DNA from: an uncultured Flavobacteriaceae bacterium
Lineage (GTDB): Bacteria > Bacteroidota > Bacteroidia > Flavobacteriales > Flavobacteriaceae
Assembly: GCA_938029725.1 (NCBI GenBank)
Contig: CALHGE010000014.1
Location: forward strand, 1 to 64,000
Direction: 5' to 3'
DNA length: 64,000 nucleotides
This document shows positions 16,982-26,699 of this stretch, in pieces (the first letter of the stretch is position 1; the number at the start of each line of letters is the position of its first letter). The notes under the pieces were generated by a model, which searched no databases, had not been told where the DNA came from, and saw nothing but the letters and a program-made list of their open reading frames with translations. Made by a program: the position numbers and the translations under genes.

Positions 16982-17844
16982 TGGTATTCTGAAAACAGCT
17001 CGGAGGACTTATTATAGGCAGCTTCAAAAACCAACCAATTTACACCTGAATTTGCTTTCTCAGTGTTGAAATACGAAAGCATCTTTTCGGTAGGCATATT
17101 ACCTGTAAGTTCATCTTTGGCCATAGGGCAACCACCAAAACCTTGAACAGCGCCATCAAATCTGCGACATCCGGCTTTGTAAGCAGCCTCTATTTTTTCA
17201 TGCCATTTGGCAGGTGTTGTATGCAAGTGTGCGCCAAACTCTATCTCAGGGTATTTTGGAATCAGATTTGAAAATAAATAATCTATTACCTCGGGGGTAG
17301 ATGTACCAACCGTATCAGAGAGGGACAAAATTCGAGCGCCCATAGCGGCTAACTTTTCAGTCCACTCCCCTACTACTTCGACGCTCCATGGGTCTCCGTA
17401 AGGATTTCCGAATCCCATTGAAATATAGGTTACCACTTCTTTTCCGGAAGCATCAGCAATATTCAAAATCTCTTGCAAGGTTGCTACAGATTGCTCGATT
17501 GTCTTATGCGTATTCCTCATCTGAAAGTTCTCAGAAATAGAAAAAGGATATCCCAAATAATTAATTTCCTTATGTTCCGAAGCGTTTTGTGCTCCACGAA
17601 CATTCGCTACAATCGCTAATAATTTACTTTCTGTGTCAGACAAATCTAGTTGAGAAAGTACTTCGGCAGTGTCCACCATTTGCGGTATCGCTTTAGGAGA
17701 AACAAAACTACCGAAGTCGATGGTATCGAAACCACAGCCTAAAAGAGATTGAATATAGCGAACCTTATCCTTAGTAGGAATAAAGGTCTTAATACCTTGC
17801 ATGGCATCACGTGGACATTCAATAACTTTAACTTTTGCTGACAT
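16978..17844 (-). CDS. Hydroxymethylglutaryl-CoA lyase
   Basis: Cleaves HMG-CoA to acetoacetate and acetyl-CoA, the end step of leucine breakdown. 288 aa, normal. HMGL-like TIM barrel with ECPRDAMQG near the N-terminus (R-D-x-x-Q family motif), the metal-site H-L-H segment GAHLHTTP, and the signature loop GFGGCPMAKDELTGN with the catalytic cysteine. No other leucine-degradation genes are next to it. Convergent and slightly overlapping with the 16622 gene. Confidence 0.93.
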   Translation of the reverse strand: MSAKVKVIECPRDAMQGIKTFIPTKDKVRYIQSLLGCGFDTIDFGSFVSPKAIPQMVDTAEVLSQLDLSDTESKLLAIVANVRGAQNASEHKEINYLGYPFSISENFQMRNTHKTIEQSVATLQEILNIADASGKEVVTYISMGFGNPYGDPWSVEVVGEWTEKLAAMGARILSLSDTVGTSTPEVIDYLFSNLIPKYPEIEFGAHLHTTPAKWHEKIEAAYKAGCRRFDGAVQGFGGCPMAKDELTGNMPTEKMLSYFNTEKANSGVNWLVFEAAYNKSSELFSEYH

Positions 17845-17874
17845 TTGTTGCTTTACGATATTCCAAAACTACTA

Positions 17875-18501
17875 CTATTTATCAGATAAAAATAGGTAAA
17901 CAGCAATCGCTACAAAAACGATAATCTGCACCCATTTTAAAATGATTCCCACATTTGCATTCTTGGTAATCCGTGCTGAGATCATTCCTGATAAGATGGC
18001 AATAGCACTAAATACAACCGATGAAACCCCTATAAAAATAAATCCTAACACATAAAATTGCAGTACTGTGTTTATAGACTCACTGAATAAAAAACCTGGA
18101 AAAAAAGCCAAAAAGAAAATGGTCACTTTCGGATTCAGGACGTTCATAATAAAACCTTGACGAAAAAGTTCCGCATGGCTTTTCTTGAGCACTACTTCAT
18201 TTGATAGATTCACTTTACTATCACTTCTGTATACTTGAAAAGCCAGATATATCAGATACAAGGCCCCTAAAAGTTTTATAATAAAAAAGAGTTGCTTACT
18301 TTCCTTTATAATTGCAGACACCCCAAAAGCCAATAAGGTAGTGTGCACTAAGCAGCCGGTCATGAGCCCTGCGACTGTCGCCAAGCCATGCTTCTTTCCA
18401 TTCGTAATGCTTTGCATCAGCACATACATATTATCTGGACCCGGAGAAAGGGACAATAGCACGGTAGCTCCAACAAAGGCAAATAAAAGTTCGTAATTCA
18501 A
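17875..18501 (-). CDS. LysE/RhtB family amino-acid exporter
   Basis: 208 aa, six predicted membrane helices. LSPGPDNMYVLMQSITNGKKHGLATVAGLMTGCLVHT is the family's N-terminal signature (LSPGPD/N...G...G...G), and GFIMNVLNPKVTIFFLAFFPGFL is the second conserved segment. It should export an amino acid or a related metabolite by proton exchange; substrate not predictable. The start codon is TTG; no better ATG keeps the first helix. It lies 30 bp upstream of the HMG-CoA lyase gene, same strand. Confidence 0.92.
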   Translation of the reverse strand: MNYELLFAFVGATVLLSLSPGPDNMYVLMQSITNGKKHGLATVAGLMTGCLVHTTLLAFGVSAIIKESKQLFFIIKLLGALYLIYLAFQVYRSDSKVNLSNEVVLKKSHAELFRQGFIMNVLNPKVTIFFLAFFPGFLFSESINTVLQFYVLGFIFIGVSSVVFSAIAILSGMISARITKNANVGIILKWVQIIVFVAIAVYLFLSDK

Positions 18502-18582
18502 GGTGATAATTATTCAGATTAGAAAAATACAAAATACCGTGTTAGAATTTACTTTTTTTATATCTTCCCAAAAACAAAACCG

Positions 18583-19008
18583 ATGAACACTAAAAAATTC
18601 TCCATTATCCTTTTCGTAGCATTAATTTCAACGGTACTCGTTTCTTCTACTTGGAAATATGAGCGAAGTGAAACTAAAGCTCAAACAAACATAACGCAAG
18701 ATAGTTTGCTTCGCCATGTAGTTCTATTTAAGTTTAAGGATGGAACTTCTGCTGAAAACATAAAAGTAGTTGAGGCTGCTTTTAGAGCTCTCCCAGCTAA
18801 AATATCACAAATCGAAGGATATGAATGGGGATTAAATAATAGTCCCGAAGGTTTGGAGAAAGGTTTTACACATTGTTTTTTCCTTACGTTCAAAAGCGAA
18901 GAAGACAGAGCTATTTATTTACCACATCCTGACCACAAAGCTTTTGGAGCTGTTTTAGGACCACATCTAGACGATGTTTTGGTAGTAGACTACTGGGCCT
19001 CAAAATAG
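18583..19008 (+). CDS. Exported Dabb (stress-responsive alpha/beta barrel) domain protein
   Basis: 141 aa. A hydrophobic N-terminal segment (about 6-24) acts as signal or anchor, then a Dabb domain (about 44-139): LLRHVVLFKFKDGTS at its start, CFFLTFKSEEDRAIYLPHPDHKAFG in the middle, VVDYW at the end. Dabb domains form dimeric ferredoxin-like barrels; the biochemical role is generally unknown. Alone on this strand between lysE and pyrD. Confidence 0.9.
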   Translation: MNTKKFSIILFVALISTVLVSSTWKYERSETKAQTNITQDSLLRHVVLFKFKDGTSAENIKVVEAAFRALPAKISQIEGYEWGLNNSPEGLEKGFTHCFFLTFKSEEDRAIYLPHPDHKAFGAVLGPHLDDVLVVDYWASK

Positions 19009-19043
19009 TACTTGATTGTGCTGTTTTACGATCTAAAGTCGTA

Positions 19044-20084
19044 CTAATACGAACTCTTTTGTAAAATAGCTTTATTGATTTCCTTTACTAAAGAAGGTCC
19101 CTCATATATAAAACCAGTGTAGAGCTGAACAAGGTCTGCACCTGCAGCTAATTTCTCTAGAGCATCTTCTGCCGAATGGATACCTCCTACGCCAATAATT
19201 GGAAATGCCTTTCCACTTTTCTCTGCCAAAAATCGAATAACTTCCGTGCTTCTTTTGGTCAAAGGTTTTCCACTTAAGCCACCTTTCTCTTCTGTAGACA
19301 CCAAATCAGATTTTAAGTTATCTCTGGCTATCGTTGTATTGGTCGCGATAACCCCATCAATTTTAGTTTCAGCAACAATTTCAATGATATCAAGCAACTG
19401 CTCGTCTGTTAAGTCTGGGGCAATTTTAAGTAGAATAGGTTTCGCTTCACCTACTGATTTTGATAATTTTAAATTCTCTCTCTTTATTTCATGAAGCAGC
19501 GCCTTAAGTGGCTCTTTATCTTGAAGTGCTCTTAGCCCTGGTGTATTTGGCGAACTTACATTCACCGCAAAATAGTCTACATGAGGAAAAAGAGCATCAA
19601 AACAAATTAAATAATCTTTTACGGCCTCATTGTTCGGGGTTAGCTTATTCTTACCAATGTTACCTCCTACCAAGACCTTATGATCTTTTTTCAATCTTTC
19701 AACGGCATCAAAGACTCCGTTATTATTGAATCCCATTCGATTGATAATCGCTTGATCGGGTTTTAGACGAAATAGTCTTGGTTTTGGGTTTCCTAATTGA
19801 GGTTTTGGTGTAAGGGTTCCTATCTCTACAAATCCGAATCCAAAATTTGAGAACTCATTAAACAATTTCGCGTCTTTATCAAAGCCTGCGGCAAGGCCTA
19901 CCGGGTTCTTAAATTTAAGCCCGAATACCTCTCGCTCTAAACGAGAATCCTCGACAACATAAAGTGCTCTAAAAAGTCTTGACAAACCCATTTTAGATAG
20001 AAAACGAACCGATGAAAAAGCGAAATAATGCGCCCTTTCTGCGCTAAGAAAAAAAAGAAAAGGTCGAACAAGAAACTTATACAT
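19044..20084 (-). CDS. pyrD: Dihydroorotate dehydrogenase (quinone), class 2
   Basis: Oxidises dihydroorotate to orotate and passes electrons to quinone at the inner membrane. 346 aa, as for class 2. N-terminal helical membrane-associating part (about 1-40), FMN barrel with [38 protein letters not shown], and [14 protein letters not shown] holding the catalytic serine typical of class 2. [27 protein letters not shown] binds FMN phosphate. Not clustered with other pyrimidine genes. Confidence 0.97.
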   Translation of the reverse strand: MYKFLVRPFLFFLSAERAHYFAFSSVRFLSKMGLSRLFRALYVVEDSRLEREVFGLKFKNPVGLAAGFDKDAKLFNEFSNFGFGFVEIGTLTPKPQLGNPKPRLFRLKPDQAIINRMGFNNNGVFDAVERLKKDHKVLVGGNIGKNKLTPNNEAVKDYLICFDALFPHVDYFAVNVSSPNTPGLRALQDKEPLKALLHEIKRENLKLSKSVGEAKPILLKIAPDLTDEQLLDIIEIVAETKIDGVIATNTTIARDNLKSDLVSTEEKGGLSGKPLTKRSTEVIRFLAEKSGKAFPIIGVGGIHSAEDALEKLAAGADLVQLYTGFIYEGPSLVKEINKAILQKSSY

Positions 20085-20176
20085 GAATTATATAAAACAT
20101 TTTGTCAAATGTACAACGTGTATTCTGCCTAAACCTAAGGGTTCGCCGTATTTTATCAACAGATTTTAGTTGACAA

Positions 20177-20620
20177 TTATTCTGGAGCAACAATACTATC
20201 ATTTAAACGCAGCGGTATTACCTTAATAGGCTCTCGAATAGCCTCGTAACAAAGTTCTAAATACCGATCATATTGTTTCTCATTAAAAGAGGATAGCAGC
20301 ATTTTATCGGCTGCCTTAGAAGCCATCACTATTTTTTCTTGAAAGACAGTATACTTCTTTGAAAGTGTTGTCAATTCTTCTGGTGTACTCTGCGGATGGT
20401 TATCAAAAAGCTTTTGAATTTCATCTTCCATAACTTTTGTTTCTACGCCTAATTCTGCACGTAAAGTTTCCATCTTGCTAATTTGCTGAGCATTCATTTG
20501 AAACACCTTGATAAGGATATCAAAGTTCTTGCCACCAACATCTAAGGTGCAATCTTGAGCAATGCCATTGAGGGAAAATAAAAATAAAATAAAAAACGGA
20601 ACAACTATTTTCGAATACAT
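20177..20620 (-). CDS. Secreted helical protein of unknown function
   Basis: I do not recognise a family. The ATG at 20620 gives MYSKIVV..., a typical signal peptide (about 1-21, ending in I-A-Q-D-C). The mature part of about 125 residues is almost all helical: KVFQMNAQQISKMETLRAEL, EDEIQKLFDN, TTLSKKYTVFQEKIVMASKAADKML. It loosely resembles Spy/CpxP-like periplasmic helical proteins without their motifs. Two cysteines. Divergent from pepT. Confidence 0.7.
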   Translation of the reverse strand: MYSKIVVPFFILFLFSLNGIAQDCTLDVGGKNFDILIKVFQMNAQQISKMETLRAELGVETKVMEDEIQKLFDNHPQSTPEELTTLSKKYTVFQEKIVMASKAADKMLLSSFNEKQYDRYLELCYEAIREPIKVIPLRLNDSIVAPE

Positions 20621-20692
20621 GATTTTGATTTCTAAATTCAAATGTTGGAATGCTTACTGATTAAACAGTATTTTTAGTCAAAAATTATACGA

Positions 20693-21922
20693 ATGCAAGA
20701 TATTATAGATCGCTTTTTGAGTTATGTTCGCATTGATACGCAAAGCGATCCAGATTCTAAGACTACGCCAAGTACAGAAAAACAATGGAATTTAGCTAAT
20801 GAACTAGTCTACGAACTCAAACAGATTGGTATGCAAGACGTTACCATTGACAACAATGCCTATATAATGGCCACATTACCAAGCAATATAGACAAAAAGG
20901 TGCCTACAATCGGTTTTATTTCGCATTTTGACACAAGTCCTGATTATTCAGGAACAGATGTCAACCCACAAATCATTAGAGACTATGACGGTGGAGATAT
21001 CGTTTTGAATGTAGCGCAAAAAATTGTGCTATCGCCTTTCTACTTTGACGATTTACTACAATATAAGGGACAAACTTTGATCACCACAGATGGCACTACA
21101 CTTTTAGGAGCAGATGATAAAGCTGGAATTACAGAGATTATAACTGCCATGGAATACCTCATCAATCATCCAGAAATTAAACATGGAACTATTCGTGTTG
21201 GGTTCACTCCTGATGAAGAAATAGGCAGGGGCGCGCACAAATTTGACGTAGAAAAGTTCGGTGCCAAATGGGCCTACACCATGGATGGGAGCCAAATAGG
21301 CGAATTAGAATATGAGAATTTCAATGCCGCAGGAGCCAAAGTAACTATTTTAGGAAGGAGCGTTCACCCTGGTTATGCAAAGGGTAAAATGGTAAATGCG
21401 CTGAGCATTGCAAATGAATTTATATCCATTCTACCACCAGAAGAAACTCCTCAAAATACGTCTGGAAGAGAAGGTTTTTTCCACCTACACCATATGAAGG
21501 GAGAAATTGAACATGCTGAATTTGAATTAATCATTCGCGATCATGACAGCGAACATTTTGAAAAAAGAAAACAACTACTCCGTGATATTGTAGAAAAGCT
21601 AAACAAGGATCATGGGGCTTGTATTTCGATGGATTTAAATGACCAGTATTATAATATGCGTGAGAAAGTCGAGCCTGTTTTGCATATTGTAGAAATCGCA
21701 AAAGAGGCTATGGAAAGAGTAGGCATAGTACCTATTATAAAACCTATTCGCGGCGGAACAGATGGTTCGCAGCTCAGTTTTATGGGACTACCATGTCCGA
21801 ATATTTTCGCAGGCGGGCATAATTTCCATGGAAAGTATGAATACATACCGGTAGAAAGTATGCAAAAAGCAGTTGAAGTTATTGTGAAAATCTGTGAACT
21901 TGTTGGAGCGAAGGGGCATTAA
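20693..21922 (+). CDS. pepT: Peptidase T (tripeptide aminopeptidase)
   Basis: Cytoplasmic di-zinc aminopeptidase removing the N-terminal residue of tripeptides. 409 aa, standard length. M20 metal ligands are in GFISHFDTS (His), [10 protein letters not shown] (Asp), [14 protein letters not shown] (catalytic Glu-Glu), [13 protein letters not shown] (Asp) and [10 protein letters not shown] near the end (His). A lid/dimerisation domain with [14 protein letters not shown] lies between. Followed 40 bp later by the YdeI-type gene. Confidence 0.97.
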   Translation: MQDIIDRFLSYVRIDTQSDPDSKTTPSTEKQWNLANELVYELKQIGMQDVTIDNNAYIMATLPSNIDKKVPTIGFISHFDTSPDYSGTDVNPQIIRDYDGGDIVLNVAQKIVLSPFYFDDLLQYKGQTLITTDGTTLLGADDKAGITEIITAMEYLINHPEIKHGTIRVGFTPDEEIGRGAHKFDVEKFGAKWAYTMDGSQIGELEYENFNAAGAKVTILGRSVHPGYAKGKMVNALSIANEFISILPPEETPQNTSGREGFFHLHHMKGEIEHAEFELIIRDHDSEHFEKRKQLLRDIVEKLNKDHGACISMDLNDQYYNMREKVEPVLHIVEIAKEAMERVGIVPIIKPIRGGTDGSQLSFMGLPCPNIFAGGHNFHGKYEYIPVESMQKAVEVIVKICELVGAKGH

Positions 21923-21962
21923 TTTAAAAGCATACACTTTCTAATTAACTAATTTTTCTAAA

Positions 21963-22571
21963 ATGGAAAGATCAGAAAAAGTAGAGCGCTATTATAATGA
22001 GGAACATCATTTTTTGGAAGCCATCAGAATACTTCGAAGTCTTGCCTTAAAAACCGGTTTGGAGGAAACCTACAAATGGATGTTTCCTACCTACACCCTC
22101 AGCGGAAAAAATGTACTCTCAATCTGTAGATTCAAAAAGCATTTTGGAGTTTGGTTTTTTAATGGAGCTTTCCTAAAGGATAAAAAACAGGTTTTAGAAA
22201 ACGCTCAAAAGGGCAAAACTCAAGCAATGCGCCATTGGAAGTTCTATGACATTGCCGCTATTGATAACAAAAACGTGCTAAAATATATGCGCGAAGCCAT
22301 TGAAAATGAAAAGAATGAGATGGTTGTAGTACCCTCCAAAAAGAAGGCGATCAAAAAGCCTGTACCTCAGCTACTAAAAGATGCTTTGATTAAAAATACA
22401 AATGCAGCTAAAGCGTTTGAAAAACTATCTTTTTATAGTCAAAACGAATATTCTGAATATATCGAAACCGCAAAACAAGAAAAGACCAAACTATTGCGCC
22501 TTGAGAAAACACTAGCTTTGATAACTGATGGAAAGGGGCTAAACGAGAGGTATAGCCAATATTTGAAATAA
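21963..22571 (+). CDS. YdeI/OmpD-associated family protein (DUF1801 plus OmdA-like tail)
   Basis: 202 aa, soluble. The N-terminal part (about 10-115: LKTGLEETYKWMFPTYTLSGKNVLSICRFKKHFGVWFFNGAFLKD) is a DUF1801 domain. The C-terminal part (VPQLLKDALIKNTNAAKAFEKLSFYSQNEYSEYIETAKQEKTKLLRLEKTL) is the bacteriocin-protection YdeI/OmpD-associated helical domain. The exact function is unknown despite the family name. A strong terminator starts at its stop codon. Confidence 0.87.
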   Translation: MERSEKVERYYNEEHHFLEAIRILRSLALKTGLEETYKWMFPTYTLSGKNVLSICRFKKHFGVWFFNGAFLKDKKQVLENAQKGKTQAMRHWKFYDIAAIDNKNVLKYMREAIENEKNEMVVVPSKKKAIKKPVPQLLKDALIKNTNAAKAFEKLSFYSQNEYSEYIETAKQEKTKLLRLEKTLALITDGKGLNERYSQYLK

Positions 22572-22603
22572 AAAAAGCCTTAATCTTAGATTAAGGCTTT
22601 TTT
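22571..22603 (+). terminator. Terminator between the YdeI-type gene and yajC
   Basis: AAAAAAGCCTTAATC / GATTAAGGCTTTTTT, perfect 15-bp stem with 3-base loop and U-rich tails in both directions. Serves both convergent genes. Confidence 0.9.
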
Positions 22604-22622
22604 GTAACTAGTGTACTTTTAA

Positions 22623-22919
22623 TTATTTCTTCTCGACAGCGGGAGCATTCAATTTCTTGCTCATCTCCATCGAAATAGCAGAACGATCAAATTTCAACTT
22701 ACCAGCCATAGTCTCCACTACACAAGAATTATCTTTTTCGTTTAATTCAAAGACTTTTCCATGAAGACCACTTTTAGTAATGACCCTATCTCCTCTTTTC
22801 AAACTCTCACTGAACTTTTTCTCTTCACGAGCGCGCTTTCGTTGTGGCATTATCATGAAGACAAAAAACACTACAAAAATGGCAATCATAAATGGCCATT
22901 GACCTAATCCTTCCAACAT
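22623..22919 (-). CDS. yajC: Preprotein translocase accessory subunit YajC
   Basis: 98 aa: a single N-terminal membrane helix (about 8-24) followed by MPQRKRAREEKKFSESLKRGDRVITKSGLHGKVFEL, the conserved cytoplasmic YajC pattern. It associates with SecDF-YidC in the inner membrane. It lies 28 bp after the DUF1573 gene and may be in one unit with nusB, an order common in Flavobacteriaceae. Confidence 0.95.
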   Translation of the reverse strand: MLEGLGQWPFMIAIFVVFFVFMIMPQRKRAREEKKFSESLKRGDRVITKSGLHGKVFELNEKDNSCVVETMAGKLKFDRSAISMEMSKKLNAPAVEKK

Positions 22920-22947
22920 AGTTTTATTCCGTTCTAATTAATATAAA

Positions 22948-23421
22948 TTATTTGGTTGGCCCTAGTGGAGCAGCTCCTTTAGGATTAACAAATGCTTTGA
23001 TTCTTAAAATTTCAGAACCTTTTGCCGTATTTGCTTTTACTGTAATAGTTTTTGTTACTTGGTTTTGACCAGAACCGTTAAATTTAACAACCATCTGTCC
23101 AGAAGCGCCAGGTGCTACAGGTGTATTTTTCGGATACTCAGGTACTGTACAGCCACAGCTACTTGTAGCATCTGTGATTATCAAAGGACCATTACCAGTA
23201 TTCGTAAAGGTGAATACCGTTTCTTGCGGCGTACCTTGCTCAATTGTACCAAAATCATGTTCAACTTTTTCAAAGCTAATAACAGGTACTAACTTAGCAG
23301 CTTCGTCTCTCTCTGCTGCAACAGCTACATTTTCAGTATTAATTTTACTAGTGGCGTTTTCTTTACAGGAAACTAAAGCGAAAAGGGATAAAGCCCCTAC
23401 AACTAAAATAATTCTTTTCAT
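22948..23421 (-). CDS. DUF1573 lipoprotein
   Basis: 157 aa. Lipobox-like sequence LFALVSC places the lipidated Cys near residue 19. The mature domain (about 48-150) has the DUF1573 pattern FEKVEHDFGTIEQGTPQETVFTFTNTGNGPLIITDATSSCGCTVPEYPK, an Ig-like (ASPM/SPD-2/hydin-type) beta-sandwich with the S-C-G-C pair. Periplasmic-facing lipoprotein of unknown role; sits between nusB and yajC. Confidence 0.92.
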   Translation of the reverse strand: MKRIILVVGALSLFALVSCKENATSKINTENVAVAAERDEAAKLVPVISFEKVEHDFGTIEQGTPQETVFTFTNTGNGPLIITDATSSCGCTVPEYPKNTPVAPGASGQMVVKFNGSGQNQVTKTITVKANTAKGSEILRIKAFVNPKGAAPLGPTK

Positions 23422-23581
23422 TTTATTGATTTTTTATTGATTTTACAAAAATATATAAATATTATAGATTAACGACAAAATTAACTTCCTAGTCTATTTA
23501 CAAGTGATTATTTTTAATGCGGTTCGTCGATGAGGAACTGAAAACACATTACTTTCCAAAGCACTACTTAGCTATCAAAGC

Positions 23582-24529
23582 CTACAAAAGCCCTCTACCC
23601 ATCTTATTTAATCTTCCTTCCGCTTTGTATTCTTTAACTAGTTTATCTAGAATTCCGTTTATAAAAATACTACTTTTAGGTGTGGAATATTCTTTAGCTA
23701 TCTCCAGAAACTCATTTATAGTAACCTTTTCTGGTATCGATGAAAAGCTCAGTAATTCGCATATGGCCATTTTCAACAAAATAGAATCAATACCTGCTAT
23801 TCGATCCTTATCCCAGTTCGGAGTTTTCCCTTCAATCTCCTTTTCCCATTCGGCATTATTCAAAAGCGTCTTACTAAGCAACTGTTTTGCATAGTGCATA
23901 TCCTCTTCATCCTTCAACAATTCTGGCAAAAAGAATTTTGGCTCATTCGCTTCCTTTACCTTTTTTAATTGTTTTAAAATAAAAGTGTTTACAATAGGAA
24001 TATCATCAACCCAGGTAAGTTTATCATCTTCAAAATAATCATAGATTTTTTCGTTAGGGGCGATAATCTCTTCAAATATCGACTTTATCAATTGCCGATC
24101 TTCCTCATACGTACTTGTAGGTGTTTGCATATAAGCTACATAGCGCTCACTATCGACAATCTCCTTGTAAATCAGTTTTACGTATTCTTCGTTTAAGTAC
24201 CAGTTTTTAAGCTTACGGTGCTCCAACTCGTCTTTTAACAGAGGGTTTTTAGCAATTTGAAGTAAAAGTTTGTTGTTGATAAACTTCTCTTTGTTAGGAA
24301 AGTCATCCGTAGCGTTTTCTAAATATTTTTTTGAAGATAAGGCTACCTGACTAGCCGAAAAATGCTGCACTTCTTTGAGAAGACTTAACATCAACAAGTA
24401 AAGCGTAAACATGTTTTCTATACTATCTTCCAGAAATTTAGATTGTTTTTCTAAAGAGTCATCTTTTGATTGAATCAGCGCATAAATGCATTGCATCACT
24501 TTTACTCTGATATGCCTTCTTGTTAACAT
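23582..24529 (-). CDS. nusB: Transcription antitermination factor NusB, long form
   Basis: 315 aa, more than twice E. coli NusB (139 aa). The C-terminal NusB fold (about 200-305) shows DKDRIAGIDSILLKMAICELLSFSSIPEKVTINEFLEIAKEYSTPKSSIFINGILDKLV, which is diagnostic. The N-terminal 190 residues are a helical extension that starts with the family's own RRHIRVKVMQCIYAL, typical for Bacteroidota. NusB joins NusE on boxA RNA for rRNA antitermination. Transcribed with DUF1573 and yajC from a TATTTTTG-type promoter. Confidence 0.95.
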   Translation of the reverse strand: MLTRRHIRVKVMQCIYALIQSKDDSLEKQSKFLEDSIENMFTLYLLMLSLLKEVQHFSASQVALSSKKYLENATDDFPNKEKFINNKLLLQIAKNPLLKDELEHRKLKNWYLNEEYVKLIYKEIVDSERYVAYMQTPTSTYEEDRQLIKSIFEEIIAPNEKIYDYFEDDKLTWVDDIPIVNTFILKQLKKVKEANEPKFFLPELLKDEEDMHYAKQLLSKTLLNNAEWEKEIEGKTPNWDKDRIAGIDSILLKMAICELLSFSSIPEKVTINEFLEIAKEYSTPKSSIFINGILDKLVKEYKAEGRLNKMGRGLL

Positions 24530-24569
24530 GTTAAAGAACTTTAATTAAAATGAGGTGTTTTTTACAGCG

Positions 24570-24577
24570 CAAAAATA
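24570..24577 (-). promoter_or_regulatory. nusB promoter -7 element
   Basis: Minus-strand TATTTTTG matches TAnnTTTG and leaves about 35-40 nt of leader before the nusB ATG. No -33 TTG at canonical spacing. The rest of the 340-bp divergent spacer holds two 8-bp hairpins (24623-24646; 24669-24698) and the ABC-exporter promoter. Confidence 0.5.
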
Positions 24578-24777
24578 GCAATCTATTTTCAAACCTAGAG
24601 TAATCTAAGCCTTATTATATTCATCGATTTTACATTTTAAATCGATTTTCTAAATTTCACTCCAGCCTTAAAGGTTGATTATACATGCCTAACCTTTACA
24701 TCCTACAAAACAACAGGCATAAAAGGAAAAATTCAACTGAGTTTAGTTTGTTTTTAGCAATAATGAAAAACGGTTTT

Positions 24778-24826
24778 ATGTTATACTTTTTATAACATTT
24801 GGTTTTACAGCAAACCCCTATCTTTG
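24778..24826 (+). promoter_or_regulatory. Promoter of the ABC exporter with abutting palindrome
   Basis: ATGTTATA-CTTTT-TATAACAT (24778-24798) is a perfect 8-bp inverted repeat. Directly after it come TTG (24799-24801), 17 bp, and TATCTTTG (24819-24826), a good Bacteroidota promoter. The palindrome thus sits against the -33 element, a natural operator position. Confidence 0.65.
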
Positions 24827-24869
24827 ACAAAATCAAACAAAAATTTACTACGCATAGCATTCTATTTGC

Positions 24870-26621
24870 ATGAAGGAACTTAAACACCTCAATAAATACT
24901 TTAAAAAATACTGGTTAAAACTTCTCGTTGGAATGATCATAACGGTTTTTGCCCGCGTTTTTCAATTGGTAATGCCCTCCTATGTGAATAAAATTCTCAC
25001 TGCCGTTGAGCGCAGCTTTAAAAATGGCACTCCAAAATCAGAAGTCGAGGGGGAAATACTCACCTATATTCTTATCATCGTAGGAGCAGCATTATTGTCA
25101 GGTTTCTTTACATTTTTAATGCGGCAGACCGTAATTAATGTTTCACGCTACATAGAATACGATTTAAAAAATGAAGTCTTTGACCACTACCAGTTCTTGA
25201 GTCTTAACTTCTACAAACGCAATCGCACGGGTGATTTAATGAATCGTATTAGCGAAGATATTAATCAAGTCCGCATGTATGCCGGACCTGCCATTATGTA
25301 TGGCATACAGACTTTAACGCTTTTTGCATGCCTGATTCCTCTTATGTTTATAAAGGCACCTACATTAGCCGCCTATACCCTATTGCCATTACCTATCTTA
25401 TCAGTACTAATATATCAAATCAGCAAGGTGATTCATAAAAGAAGCACCATAGTCCAAGAGTACTTATCAAGTTTATCTACCTTCACACAAGAGGTTTTCT
25501 CAGGAGTATCTGTCATAAAAGCATACGCATTAGAACCTAAAACAAATCTAGAGCTTCAGCAATTGGCCTTAGAGGGCAAAGAGAAAAGTATGAGTTTAGC
25601 CATAGTTAACGCTTGGTTCTTTCCGCTGATGATTTTATTAATAGGAATCAGTAATATTTTAGTAATTTATGTTGGAGGGAAACAATATTTTGCTGGAGAT
25701 ATAAGTGTGGGTACGATAGCAGAATTCATCCTTTATGTCAACATGCTTACTTGGCCTGTAGCTATTGTAGGATGGCTAACAACAATTGTTCAGCGCGCCG
25801 GGGCATCTCAAGCAAGAATAAATGAATTTTTGGAGCAGCAGCCCGAAATGAAAAACGAGGTAGCTCATGAAACTCCAATTCATGGTAAAATAGTATTTAA
25901 AGATGTTACTTTCACCTATGAGGATACCGAGATTACAGCATTGAAAAATATTTCTTTTGAAATTAATGAAGGTGAAACCGTTGCCATACTCGGAAAAACA
26001 GGTTCTGGAAAATCTACTATTTTAGATTTAGTAGCGCGCTTGTATGAGGTTACTTCGGGTGAAATTTTAATTGATGACGTGCCTCTTAAAAAACTAAACC
26101 TTACAAGTCTTAGAGAGTCTATTGGTGCGGTGCCTCAAGATGCATTTCTGTTTTCAGACTCCATAGAAAACAATATTAAATTCGGAAAGCATAATGCGAC
26201 CAAAGAAGAAGTAATCACTGTTGCTAAAAACGCTGTGGTACACGAGAATATAATGGGCTTTACGAAGCAGTACGATACTGTTTTAGGAGAAAGAGGTATC
26301 ACGCTAAGCGGCGGGCAAAAACAGCGGGTTTCAATAGCGCGGGCTTTGCTAAAAGATCCAAAAATCTATGCTTTTGATGATTGCCTTTCCGCTGTAGATA
26401 CAGAAACGGAAGAGGAAATTTTAAACAACCTAAAAAAGGCTTCCCACAATAGAACTACGCTTATTGTGAGCCATCGTGTTTCTTCTGCTAAAAATGCAGA
26501 TAAGATTCTTGTTCTTGAAGATGGAAAGCTCCTGCAACAAGGCACACATAAAGAACTTAATAGTGTAGAAGGTTATTATAAAGAGCTCTACGAGAACCAG
26601 CTATCAGTGAAAGAAAACTAA
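24870..26621 (+). CDS. ABC exporter, fused permease and ATPase (MsbA/MdlB-like)
   Basis: 583 aa. An N-terminal six-helix type-1 exporter domain (about 1-320) is followed by an ATPase: Walker A GKTGSGKST, Q-loop VPQDAFLF, signature LSGGQKQR, Walker B IYAFDDCLSAVD and H-loop IVSHRVSS. Works as a homodimer or heterodimer in the inner membrane. Lipid, drug or peptide substrates are all possible; the sequence does not decide. Divergent from nusB, with its own promoter and palindrome. Confidence 0.95.
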   Translation: MKELKHLNKYFKKYWLKLLVGMIITVFARVFQLVMPSYVNKILTAVERSFKNGTPKSEVEGEILTYILIIVGAALLSGFFTFLMRQTVINVSRYIEYDLKNEVFDHYQFLSLNFYKRNRTGDLMNRISEDINQVRMYAGPAIMYGIQTLTLFACLIPLMFIKAPTLAAYTLLPLPILSVLIYQISKVIHKRSTIVQEYLSSLSTFTQEVFSGVSVIKAYALEPKTNLELQQLALEGKEKSMSLAIVNAWFFPLMILLIGISNILVIYVGGKQYFAGDISVGTIAEFILYVNMLTWPVAIVGWLTTIVQRAGASQARINEFLEQQPEMKNEVAHETPIHGKIVFKDVTFTYEDTEITALKNISFEINEGETVAILGKTGSGKSTILDLVARLYEVTSGEILIDDVPLKKLNLTSLRESIGAVPQDAFLFSDSIENNIKFGKHNATKEEVITVAKNAVVHENIMGFTKQYDTVLGERGITLSGGQKQRVSIARALLKDPKIYAFDDCLSAVDTETEEEILNNLKKASHNRTTLIVSHRVSSAKNADKILVLEDGKLLQQGTHKELNSVEGYYKELYENQLSVKEN

Positions 26622-26699
26622 TAATTTGTTGCGCGATACGCTTTTTTTTTACATTTTTGGTAGATTATTAATTGAACACTAACTAGACACCACAATACG

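Noticed and set aside
23582-24529. NusB fused to a foreign N-terminal domain
   Set aside because: Long NusB proteins with a helical N-terminal extension are normal in Bacteroidota, so this is not a novel fusion.
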